Source of the DNA: Haberlea rhodopensis
Lineage: Eukaryota; Streptophyta; Magnoliopsida; Lamiales; Gesneriaceae
Assembly (NCBI GenBank): GCA_907163345.1
Contig: CAJQUN010001302.1
Location: 16,273-80,272, forward strand
Direction of reading: 5' to 3'
Length of the DNA stretch: 64,000 bases
The notes beneath the pieces are model-generated. The model was given only the letters and a program-made list of their open reading frames with translations. It searched no databases and had not been told where the DNA came from. The position numbers were made by a program, and so were the translations under genes. This document shows, one piece after another, positions 1 through 9,800 of this stretch (positions are counted from its first letter, which is position 1; each line of letters begins with the position of its first letter).

Positions 1-1127
1 GGTATTTTATAGGGGTGTGATCGTAATAAAATCAATATTAATTTTTCAAATATAATTATTATTTACTCAAACTTTTTTATTTTCCTAATAATTTTAATTT
101 TTTATCATCTTTATTCAATCTTGTAAAATATCAATATATACCATAAAAATCAAAAGTTATATATATATATACATCATTAAAAACTTTTGCTAGAAATAAC
201 GGCAGTTTATAATATTTTGAATTAAATTGAAATGAAAGTCAAATTAAAAAATAATATGTTCGATTGCTATTTTAGGAATTGAAGTTGGCTAGCCAAAAAA
301 TAACGTAAAAACTTATAATCATCATACTTTCAATAAATTATTTAAAATGTAAATAATATATGATTACTAACTTGATAAACGAGGTAGAAATTAAACTCTA
401 AAAACAAACTACACAAATACGAGTTCAACTAGGGGTGAGCATCGAAACAGAATTTGTGAAACTGAATCGACCGAATTTTTTTCCAGCCAACTGAACTGGC
501 TGATTTTTACATTAAATCGAACAAACCGATTCGATAAAACATCGATTGTCATGAAAGATCATGGCCTAAAATATATCATTTAAATTCAACGTCTAAACAT
601 ATAATTGTCATTAAATATCATGGCTGAAAACAAGATCTTTTTATCATCATAATTATCAAAAAAATATATGATATCATGAGAATAATACAATTATATAATT
701 TTGGACGTATTTTTATATATAAGTAGTTAAAATATCATTAATATAAAATTTAGTTTAAGTTTTAAAATATTTAATAAATAATTATTTGAAATAAATAAAT
801 AAAAATAAAAATAATATGACATAATAGGGGATGTAACTGTAATGTATATTATACTATAGATATGTATATGTAATGATAAATTTATATTATATATAGTATA
901 TGTGGTGTATCTGTAATGATTTGATAATTATATAATAAATATACAAGAGGGCAAAAAGGTCATTTCGCGCGTTCTGTTAATTATTTTTGACGGTGTTACT
1001 CTGCAGAAGCCTCTGTAATGTTTCAAAGTCAAGGGAATGTTTCTGTAATTAGGCCAAAGTCGAGGGGGTGTTGACATAATTATCCCTTTTATGAAAATGT
1101 AATGGCAATTATGATGGATTTATTAGG
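1..1127. other. AT-rich intergenic DNA, no gene seen
   Basis: No frame here has protein-like composition. A lone hAT-like end (TAGGGGTGAGCATCG, from 430) is visible but I found no matching inverted end. About 830-1085 is a low-complexity repeat with several GTAATG motifs and a GC-richer right half of a kind common in plant intergenic DNA; I could not define its ends. Confidence 0.5.
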
Positions 1128-1478
1128 TTGTGTTTTGAATGATGGATTTGATTTTGGTGGAAGGTTTTGATTTGAGAAAGGATTTGGATGGTGAATTTCA
1201 TGGATTGAAATGTGGTTCATTGTCATTTTAAATCCTTCCAAAAAATTCAAAGATAGATGCATTAAACAAGGAGAATGAATTTGAAATACCTACTTCAATT
1301 CTTTACCAAACAAAAACGATGGTTTTTATTGAGAAATTTGAAATTCACTAATTCCAATCCTTTAATCCAAACACAATTCAAGATAGACGACATTTCAAAT
1401 TCGGCTTTCAAATTCATTCTCAAATCAAATCACTTTATTCAAATGATATCCATCCATCCAAACGCAAAATATGTTCAT
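1128..1478. mobile_element. MITE-like repeat with imperfect terminal inverted repeats
   Basis: The left arm (about 1133-1180: TGTGTTTTGAATGATGGATT, then GATTTGAG) resembles the reverse complement of the right arm (about 1410-1470: TGCGTTTGGATGGATGGAT, then GATTTGATTTGAG) over roughly 60 bp. There is no transposase frame. That fits a small non-autonomous DNA transposon, but I could not fix the exact ends or a target duplication. The short open frame at 1275-1508 lies inside and looks incidental. Confidence 0.4.
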
Positions 1479-3209
1479 TTATTAGATAAATCACATTATT
1501 TATTATAATTTATTCGCAATTTATCTTCTTTCACTTTCATATTATCCATATTGTATTTAAATTTCTATTGATGTGGTGTCTTATACATGTATTGTAAGTT
1601 AATTACTTATTTATATTTGTAATTATCCAATTTTGTACAAAATTATATTAAATTATATTTTTTAAAATATGATTAATTATATACGTCCAACGCATGTCTA
1701 GAGTAACTAGTACGTAGTTATTCAATATTTATCGGAGTATACATTATATAATATCCTAATAGAAATGATAATCGTGAGATATACAGTTCATATACAGTTA
1801 ATGAAGCAAAAACAAAATATTACTAAAAAATGTTGTTAAAAGACTTGAAATAGACATGCTAAGTACTATTTTTATTAATTGGGAAAAAGGTTAAACATTC
1901 AAAATTTGGCTTAAAAAGTTCTAGCAAACATTCTATAAAAGTTTGATATATTTGTCAATATATGAAGACCTAAACTATATAAATTCCATAAATCCTTGCT
2001 TGTCACGTTTGATTCAACCTAATTCAAACTACTTTTACGTAGTATCATGTGTGTCACTTTACCAATCATTATAATTGATGGTAGCTGTGCAATCCAAATT
2101 TTTCAAAGCATACAACAATACAAACGATCATTCTCCAAGCAGTAACAATTATTGCATTATAATAATCTCATTCCCAATAATTACAGTAAATTCAATCCAT
2201 GAAAATCGAGAGTATTGTCTTATACCAATTATAGGATCAAATACTTGTCATTTTAATAAAAAATATAATTGGTGGTAATGGAACTCAAATCCTTTAAACT
2301 GTACAGCAACACAAGCGTTACGTTTCAGACGTTCTCCATTTATTGTAGTTCGACATACTCAATTAATAATACAACCAACTTCAACTACGAATTCAAACTT
2401 GCTAACAAATTCAAATGTAGCTCGAAGGAGAGGAGCGTTTTAAGTACTGTTTGGCTTTACTTTACAACTTTTTCTATGTTATAAAGTTGTTTAGAAAGGG
2501 ACTCGAACACGTTCTTGTTGACAATAGCCTACTAATAGGATGTTAGTAAATGCTTTTTCGAACTGTTTATCAGTAGATAAAAAAAGTAGATTTTGAGTGT
2601 TTTATTTCCTTACTTCTGCTATTGCTTCTCTAAAATTAAGCAAAAATCAGAAGCAGAGAAACATGACATGACATGAATTTGACTTCTTTAAGTTGTTTTG
2701 TGGTAATTTTGTAATTATTTGAAGTTTATTAAACTGTTTTTTTATTTTAATACAAACACTCAATGTTTTTGCTTAAAAACAACTTTTTTTAACTTTAAGC
2801 AAAAACAATATAAAAATGCTTTGAATAAGCAATTACAAACACACCCTAAATTATACTACTGTTTTCATCTATTGATTAGGTAAACTAATATCCAACTAAC
2901 TTTTCTGAATCGTGTACGAGTCTACACCTAGTTTGGAGATGGCTTTAGTGTAAATAAAGGGTGGGTACCTCAATAATTGAAAAAATACATAATTTTATAT
3001 TATTTTTTAAAAAAATATTATAGTTTACAACCTCTCTTCCATTATTGCCTACTCAATCCAACTCATAAATCAGCATCTACAAATTTCATGCAACACTATT
3101 TTATTTCAATTTAACGTAGAATAAACTGAACATTTCTATATTTACGATATTTTATATTCCATGTTAGTAGTACTCTTATCAAAACAATTATTGGCAACGA
3201 ACTTCTCGT
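1479..3209. other. AT-rich intergenic DNA, no gene seen
   Basis: Open frames are short and of low complexity. 2430-2860 has the look of a decayed MITE (GTTTGGCTTTACTTTAC at one side, CAAACACACCCTAAA at the other), with no clear terminal repeats or target duplication. Confidence 0.4.
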
Positions 3210-3570
3210 ATATTTTCAAATAGACAGATTACATCAATGAGTTTTTAAAATTGACAATTTATTTTACTGTGGTTTTCAAAATAAAGAGTTTACTACATGT
3301 GTTTTGAAAATAGATAATATATTCTCCCGTGGTTTATGAAAATAAGCAGTGCACCCCTCTGTAGTGTGTGCATATGTGAAAAACATTCCCTCTATGTAAT
3401 ATGTTTTGCAAACAATAGAGGAATAAATTGTCTATTTTGAAAACCATATGTGGTCAACTGTCTGTTATAGACTAAATTGGGTGAACTGTCTATTATGATA
3501 CCAATGGGAGTAAAACGCATATTTATAGGAGTAAAATGTCTATAATTAATACCACACGTGGATAAATTAT
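3210..3570. repeat. Degenerate GTGGTTTTCAAAATA-type internal repeat
   Basis: A phrase like GTGGTTTTCAAAATAGACAGTTTAC recurs in both orientations five or six times with mutations, at intervals of about 35-60 bp. The same wording reappears around 34430-34670 and in its duplicate at about 57490-57720, so this is a dispersed repeat family. Class not determined. Confidence 0.45.
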
Positions 3571-4207
3571 CACTAGCCCTTATTAAATTGTTTCAGTTTC
3601 ACATTAGGAGTAACTTACAAATGATTATTAATTCGATCAGTGAAGTTGATATTAGAAGTATTCATCTAGCCGTAAAATCGATTCGAACAACTTATCAGAA
3701 TCCAACTTTATCGAATTTGGTGGGTTGAAAATAAACAAACTGTGATTATACGCTCGTAGACTGGCACTTGATGCCGTGAAATGGTAATTGTCCTGCTAGC
3801 GATTGAAATGTAGAGTTTGAAACTATTGTACGACTGTATTGTTACCATCAGCTATAATATTTCGTAAAGCGACAAACAGTTGATCCTCTATACAAAAGTT
3901 CTATAGATTCAAAATCGATAGATTCCTTTATGCGACCTCGAAATTAACTGCATTGTATATCAACTAATCTTGAGACGCTAATCATGATGGAATAGAGAAC
4001 AACCAAAACCCAAATATAAAAAAGTATACGAAGGTATTCTAGGTAAAACATTTGACTATTGAATTTTTATTGCAAGTTAGTTACTGTAAGTTATAGGCCT
4101 TACAGTTCTTTGTGAATATTTTTTATTTACAGAGTTTATAATTGAAGCTCATATATGATACATGGTGATGAATGATGATTGAGGCTTAGCAAGAAAATTT
4201 AGATGTT

Positions 4208-4324
4208 GAGCTTCCGGCCTTAGCGGAGTGGTTAAAGCTCATCTTCCCTTTGGGGATGACTTGAGTCGGAGTCCGCGCAAAAAAGTTTCGCCCCTCCACG
4301 AAAAAAAAAAAAAAAGAAAGAAGG
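4208..4324 (+). mobile_element. tRNA-derived SINE with poly(A) tail
   Basis: An A-box match (TAGCGGAGTGG, 4221-4231, fitting TRGYNNANNGG) is followed 32 bp later by a degenerate B-box (AGTCGGAGTCC, 4264-4274), the spacing of an RNA polymerase III internal promoter. The element ends in an A-rich tail from 4301. It is flanked by an imperfect direct repeat, AAAATTTAGATGTT (4194-4207) and AAAATGTACATGTT (4325-4338), 12 of 14 identical, the length expected for a SINE target duplication. A functional tRNA is unlikely: no full cloverleaf forms and the A tail is retroposon-like. Confidence 0.65.
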
Positions 4325-4613
4325 AAAATGTACATGTTTTAGATTTTTTATATGATTTAAAAAATTACAAAATTCTTATTAAAAGTTTGATGTTTTTCAA
4401 ATTGTATGGTTGAAAATAAACATTTGTCACTCTTCTAAAAGCTTTATAGATAAAATTTAAGTCTTATTTTGACAAATTAAGATCAGAAACTTATTGTTTC
4501 TCACGATATTATGGTTCAGTATTTAATTCAAAATACACATTCTAAGTTTTATCCAACAAGAAGAAATTGGTTTAAAATAAACAAATGTGTCTCCCACATA
4601 AGTCCGTCTGAGG

Positions 4614-5503
4614 CAGGGGCGGAACCAGAAAAATAAGTTTGGGGGGGCGAAAAACATTTCGGTTGCACCTCGCACCAGTTCTACCGCACCTCTGCCTTAG
4701 CGCCCGGCTTCAAAGACATAGTTTCGATCAACAAAAAAGCTAAGCCTAAAAAGAAAAAAACAACAATGTATAACATCATTCCATAAAGCAATCTGCTTGC
4801 TTGGCAGGTGAATAATAACACTGATTTGTGTCAAAATACATACATGCAATTTAATTTCATGGTTTTATCTAAAGACTATATGACAACGGGTGAATGGTAA
4901 CATTGATTTTTTTGAACACTAGATTTAAGTAGCAAGAAATATTAAATTATACTCATTTACTTATGATCATATTATTGTTATTATTATTATATAATAATAA
5001 TGATGATTACTTTTTTAAAAATGCTAAGAACCTATTTTATTGTTTAACACAATGATCAGCCAAAAATGCTGACAAGCAAATAATGATGATTTGATCCTAT
5101 AACCTTTATAGGAATTGTGGTACAAAAAAAATACCCCTAAATTTTCATTGAATAAACACTTACTATTTTTTGATTTATTGGTCCACTTATGTTTTGATTG
5201 GACTTGAGAGGTTAAAAATTAAGAAATACTGCGTTCTGATTTCAGCCCACAACTTATTTTTTATTTTTAAAGCAATTTCGGCCCATAATTTCAAGCCCAC
5301 AAACAACCCAATGACCATTTTTATGAAAAATATCAAAATTGTTATGGCCATGTATCGAACCCGACTCTCTCATTCGCCTGCATACACTACATCAACCACT
5401 ATGCTACAATAACTTTTTCTCAATAGGCAGTATAAAATATATATATACACGTTTTCTGGGGGGTGCGGCTGCCCCCCTGCGCACCCCCTTGGCTCCGCCA
5501 CTG
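4614..5503. mobile_element. Non-autonomous hAT-like DNA transposon, 890 bp
   Basis: The ends are inverted repeats: CAGGGGCGGAACCA on the left and CAGTGGCGGAGCCA as the reverse complement of the right end, differing at two of 14 positions. A perfect 8-bp direct repeat GTCTGAGG flanks it (4606-4613 and 5504-5511), which is the hAT-type target duplication length. No transposase-like frame is present; the frames at 5170-5412 and 5370-5582 are not protein-like. The internal sequence is AT-rich with G-rich and C-rich runs next to the ends. Confidence 0.8.
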
Positions 5504-5511
5504 GTCTGAGG

Positions 5512-5787
5512 TCTCCCAATAGAGCAAGCTCGAATTGTTGGATAGGAATTCGAGAAATTCGATCAAAACTATCCTGGGCCAAGCTAGCCTCATATCAATA
5601 CTCTTTATCTATCAAAACAGTTCGGAGGCCGACATGTGTCTCCGTTTGAGCTGTGGAGAGACGTCGGAAATGAGGCCACCAAGAGGAGGACTCATCTTTG
5701 ACCTATAGATAGATCATCTCGTCATAGGGTAGTCGATAAAACTTCAAGAACGGGATAAACAATGCACGAGATTGCTTGACCCTGTTG
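5512..5787. other. Host sequence left of the Tat element
   Basis: Moderately GC-balanced sequence that continues at 15878 after the 10-kb retrotransposon is removed. Short stretches look protein-like but no frame survives. It may be older transposon or gene debris; I do not recognise it. Confidence 0.3.
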
Positions 5788-5792
5788 CCCTG

Positions 5793-6411
5793 TGATGTCA
5801 TATGAAATATTGATCTCCTCGGGTAAAATCCCCGCAAGCGCCGAACAAGTCATATACCGAACAGAGTACACCGAACAGATAGCACCGAGCAGGGTTTTAC
5901 CGAACATCTGCTAACCCTCCTCGGTTCTCTGGTTAAAGATTAGCGGAAAACTCGGGAGTAACTGACAAATTAACCAGCGTGAATGAACGTGTAGTAATGG
6001 GGCGCGGATTTCTCGGACACGCCTGGCTCCCATCAAGCCACGATCAAAGGACATCATGTTGCTGATTTTCCGCGAGTTAGTTACTGAGGGCAGCCCTATA
6101 AATACCCTTAGATAACCTCATAGCAAGGGTTGGATTTTTCTGGGCAAAAAGACTCCGAAGAGAGCAAACTTGAGTCTGTTCGGTCCTTTTTATAATTTCG
6201 CTAACAGTAGTTGTATAAGTCATTGAGTGATTATTTTTGTGTCCAGATCACCTTGTAAATCATCAATATTTATAGTGAAGCTTGATACTGGACTAGGTCC
6301 CGTGGTTTTTCTCTCAATTTGAGGGTTTTCCACGTAAAAATCTTGGTGTATTCCTTTTATTTTTCGTAAACATTTAATTCTACCAAACACGTAAAATAAC
6401 GGATCACATCA
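5793..6411 (+). repeat. 5' LTR of Tat element
   Basis: 619 bp, TG...CA ends, followed directly by the primer-binding site. It contains a TATA box (6097-6104) and a U5-like GTGGTTTTT...GGGTTTTCCACG motif at about 6301-6334. It matches the 3' LTR except for about ten substitutions, mostly transitions. Confidence 0.95.
6097..6104 (+). promoter_or_regulatory. TATA box of the 5' LTR promoter
   Basis: TATAAATA preceded by CAGCCC, placed mid-LTR as expected for the U3/R boundary; transcription would start about 25-35 bp downstream. The identical box is at 15558-15565 in the 3' LTR. Confidence 0.7.
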
Positions 6412-6412
6412 T

Positions 6413-6430
6413 TGGCGCCGTCTGTGGGAA
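6413..6430 (+). other. Primer-binding site of Tat element
   Basis: TGGCGCCGTCTGTGGGAA begins two bases after the 5' LTR. The first nine bases fit the 3' end of plant tRNA-Asp, the usual primer of Tat and Athila elements; the rest matches less well, so the tRNA is not certain. Confidence 0.7.
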
Positions 6431-6485
6431 CAAAAAGAGTAAAGACGTTGAAGCAGAGATTTTTTCATCAAGAGTCCAAGGCGAA

Positions 6486-6842
6486 ATGGTTAGAAGCAAA
6501 GGGCGAGGGCCAATGTCGGGGAGGGATAAACCAATGACTCCCCCACGTTCATGCCCAGAACCAGAAGGGGCTGGGGAGGCTGGATCATCGCAGAATGTTT
6601 CACGAGTATTACCTACCCAAGGAATACCCATGGAACATTTAACTGAGGTGATTGCCAAAACTGTTGGAGAAGTTATGAAGCAATTCATGACTCCCCCCTC
6701 CTGTCAGGAAGAAAGTAAAGAAGAGGAAGAAGATTCGACTTCTATAAAGAAGTCGGAGGAGGAGGCGGAAGAATCGAAAGATTTTCTTAATCGTTCAAAT
6801 GATGAAATAGATAGGGCTTTGCACCATCAAATGAGGATCTAA
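6486..6842 (+). CDS. gag: Gag N-terminal segment, separated from gag-pol by a frame break
   Basis: A 118-codon frame starting 74 bp after the LTR, the usual place for the gag start. It is hydrophilic: Pro/Arg-rich at first, then a Glu/Lys-rich acidic stretch at residues about 77-102. It ends at a TAA at 6840-6842. The next frame reads on without a stop through the same bases (Asn-Glu-Asp-Leu-Lys from 6830) into the long gag-pol frame, so one base is missing near 6828-6831, in an A run, relative to a continuous gag. I see no convincing slippery heptamer, so mutation or sequencing error is likelier than programmed frameshifting. Function: N-terminal part of the capsid precursor. Confidence 0.7.
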   Translation: MVRSKGRGPMSGRDKPMTPPRSCPEPEGAGEAGSSQNVSRVLPTQGIPMEHLTEVIAKTVGEVMKQFMTPPSCQEESKEEEEDSTSIKKSEEEAEESKDFLNRSNDEIDRALHHQMRI

Positions 6843-6859
6843 AGGAGGAGCTACAAAGA

Positions 6860-9800
6860 ATGCGCAATAAAATGGAAGGCCGTATTAACTCGGCAAGAAG
6901 AAGCACTCCATTCACTCCTCAGGTCATTGATGATCCTCTGCCTATTAATTTCAGAACTTTGAGTGTGGGGAATTATGATGGTAGCACAGATCCAGAAGAA
7001 TATTTATCTCGATTTGAGAATGCCTCACTCCTTCATCAGCTGTCAGATGGGGTGAAATGTAGAGTGTTCTTGACTACTCTAGCCGGCGCTGCTCAGTCAT
7101 GGTTCAATCAGTTACCATCAGGAATAGTGGATTCCTTTCCCAAATTCAGCTCGTTGTTCCTTCATCAATTCGCGAGCAGTAGAAGTTGCAAGAGAACAGC
7201 CTTGAGCTTGTTCGGTCTCAGGCAGATGGATAAGGAGTCCCTGCGGGATTTTCTGAAAAGATTCAATCAAGCGTGCCTTGATGTTCCGCATGTGACATCT
7301 GAAATACTAGCCAGCGCTTTCACCCAAGGGTTGAGAGAGGGGGATCTGTTCAGATCGTTGGCCAAGAAGCCACCGTCAGACTATGATGAATTACTGGGGC
7401 GTGCCTCTAAATATATTAATTTGGAGGAAGCGCAGAGGATGAAGCAGAAGAAGGAAATAAAAAATGGTGGTGAAGTCAATAGGAAGGAGAGGCCATTGGA
7501 ACAGCCCAAGAGGAACTTTGATCAGTACCTACCGATGAGACCTTATCGGGAGGTAGCCATGAATCAAATTATGCCGAAGAGGGGTCGGGGGGGACCTTAT
7601 GGAAGAGGAGTATTCCGAGGAGGAAGTGCCCGAGGAGGGAGTTTTCATGAAGGAAGAATGGATGTAAGACGAGGAGCTGACGATGACTTGAGAAACAGTG
7701 CTCCTTTCCCCCGGAATAATGTTAATCCCGGGAGAGGAGTACTTCAGCCAGTTCCTTGGGCAGTACGGGGGGAAAGAGTGGAGGCAGGAAATCAAGTTAC
7801 CAGGGAAAGAACCATGAGCAATGTTCCTAACCGAGGGACTATACATATAATTTCAGGAGGAACATCATGTGGAGATTCTAACCGAGCAAGAAAAAGTTAT
7901 GCTCGAAAACTCGAAGTGTTATCCATTAATCCAAGTCATACTAAGGAGAGTCCTTCTATAGCTTTCGGACCTGCTGATTTACAAGGGATTTATTTTCCCC
8001 ATGAGGATGCACTGGTAATTTCAGCCACAGTAGCCAACTATAATGTGCAAAGAATCTTCGTCGATACAGGCAGCTCGGCAGATGTGCTCTTCCTTAGTAC
8101 GTTGAAGCAGATGGAATTAGGAAGTATAGCTGTGCAAAAAGTAAATACTTCTTTGCATGGGTTTACTGGAGAAGCCATAAGTCCTATAGGACAAGTGTCT
8201 TTACCCGTCACATTAGGAGAGGAGTCCAAGACAAAGACGAAGATGATCACCTTCCTCATAGTGGATGCACCCTCCTCCTATAATATAATATTGGGTCGGC
8301 CGGCGTTAACAGCCTTCGAAGCAGTTGCTTCTACTTACCACCTGAAGATAAAATTCCCGATAGGAGAGGAAGTGGGACAAGTAAGGGGAAGTCAAAGTTC
8401 ATCAAGAAAATGCTATGTGCAAGAGTTGAAGCAAGACAAAGGAAAAAATGGAGAAGATGGGGAGCGAGGAAGTAATAAGAGGAAACATGGACAGCCCGAG
8501 GAGGAGGAGCGGATAATCCCCGAGGAGGAATTCATGAGTATCGAGTTAGGTCACCCGGCGAAAACTACTCGCATTGGATCTAAGTTGGATCCCGAATTGA
8601 GGAAAAGGGTGATTGAATGCTTAATAGCTAACGTGGATGTGTTCGCTTGGAATTCCTCTGAGTTAATTGGGGTAAAACCAGAGATTGCTGAGCATCATCT
8701 AAATGTTGATCCGGGTGCTTGGGCAATTAAACAGAAGAGAAGGCATTTCGGACCCGAGAAGGATGCCGTTATAGCTAAACAAGTAGAGGAGTTGTTGAAA
8801 GCAGGTCATATACGGGAGATTAGTTTCCCTACATGGCTCTCAAATGTGTTTCTAGTACCTAAAACGGGAGATAAGTGGAGGATGTGTGTAGATTTTCGGG
8901 ACGTGAACAAAGCGTGTCCCAAAGATTGTTACCCATTACCGAGGATTGATCAATTAGTGGATTCTACTGCGGGACATGAGCTGTTATGTCTTATGGATGC
9001 TTATCAGGGATATCCTCAAATCCCCTTAGCCCGCGAGGATCAGTCCAAGGTTAGCTTTGTCACAGCGGGAGGAACTTTTTGTTATGTCGTTATGCCCTTC
9101 GGATTAAAAAATGCTGGGGCTACTTATCAGAGACTGATGGATAAGATGTTCAAAGATCAAATAGGACAGAACGTGGAGGTTTATGTTGATGACGTCCTGA
9201 TCAAAAGCAAGAAGGCCCAAAACCTGATAGAGGATATGGAGGAAGTCTTTGCCACTTTAAGAAGATTTGGCATGAAGTTAAATCCAGCCAAATGTACCTT
9301 CGGAATTCATAGTGGAAAATTCTTGGGGTACATGGTTACAGAGAGAGGTGTGGAAGCTAACCCTGAAAAAATACGAGCAATCCAAGAAATGAATCCTCCT
9401 CGGACCTTGAAGGAAGTACAAAGGTTAGCAGGAAGAATAGCAGCACTTAGTCGATTCATATCTAGATCGGCTGATAGGAGTTTGCCTTTCTTTAAAGCAC
9501 TAAGGCGAGGAATGCAGTTCAAGTGGGATGATCAGTGTCAGAAGGCTTTCGAAGACTTAAAAGAATATTTAGCTCAGTTACCCTTAATGAATAAACCCGA
9601 GCATAATGAGACCCTCCTCGTCTACTTGTCGGTAACCGAGGAAGTTGTCAGCTCGGTATTAATCCAAGAGAAATTGGGACGGCAGCAACCGGTATATTAT
9701 GTCAGCCGAGCCTTGCAAGGAGCTGAACAAAGATATCCTGAGATTGAAAAGTTAGCTTTGGCTCTGGTAATTACTGCAAGAAGGCTTCGGCCGTATTTTT

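Noticed and set aside
430..445. hAT-like end TAGGGGTGAGCATCG
   Set aside because: No inverted partner or target duplication found in the following 2 kb.
4216..4300. Possible tRNA gene
   Set aside because: A and B boxes are present but no cloverleaf or intact 3' acceptor forms, and the A tail with flanking direct repeat point to a SINE.
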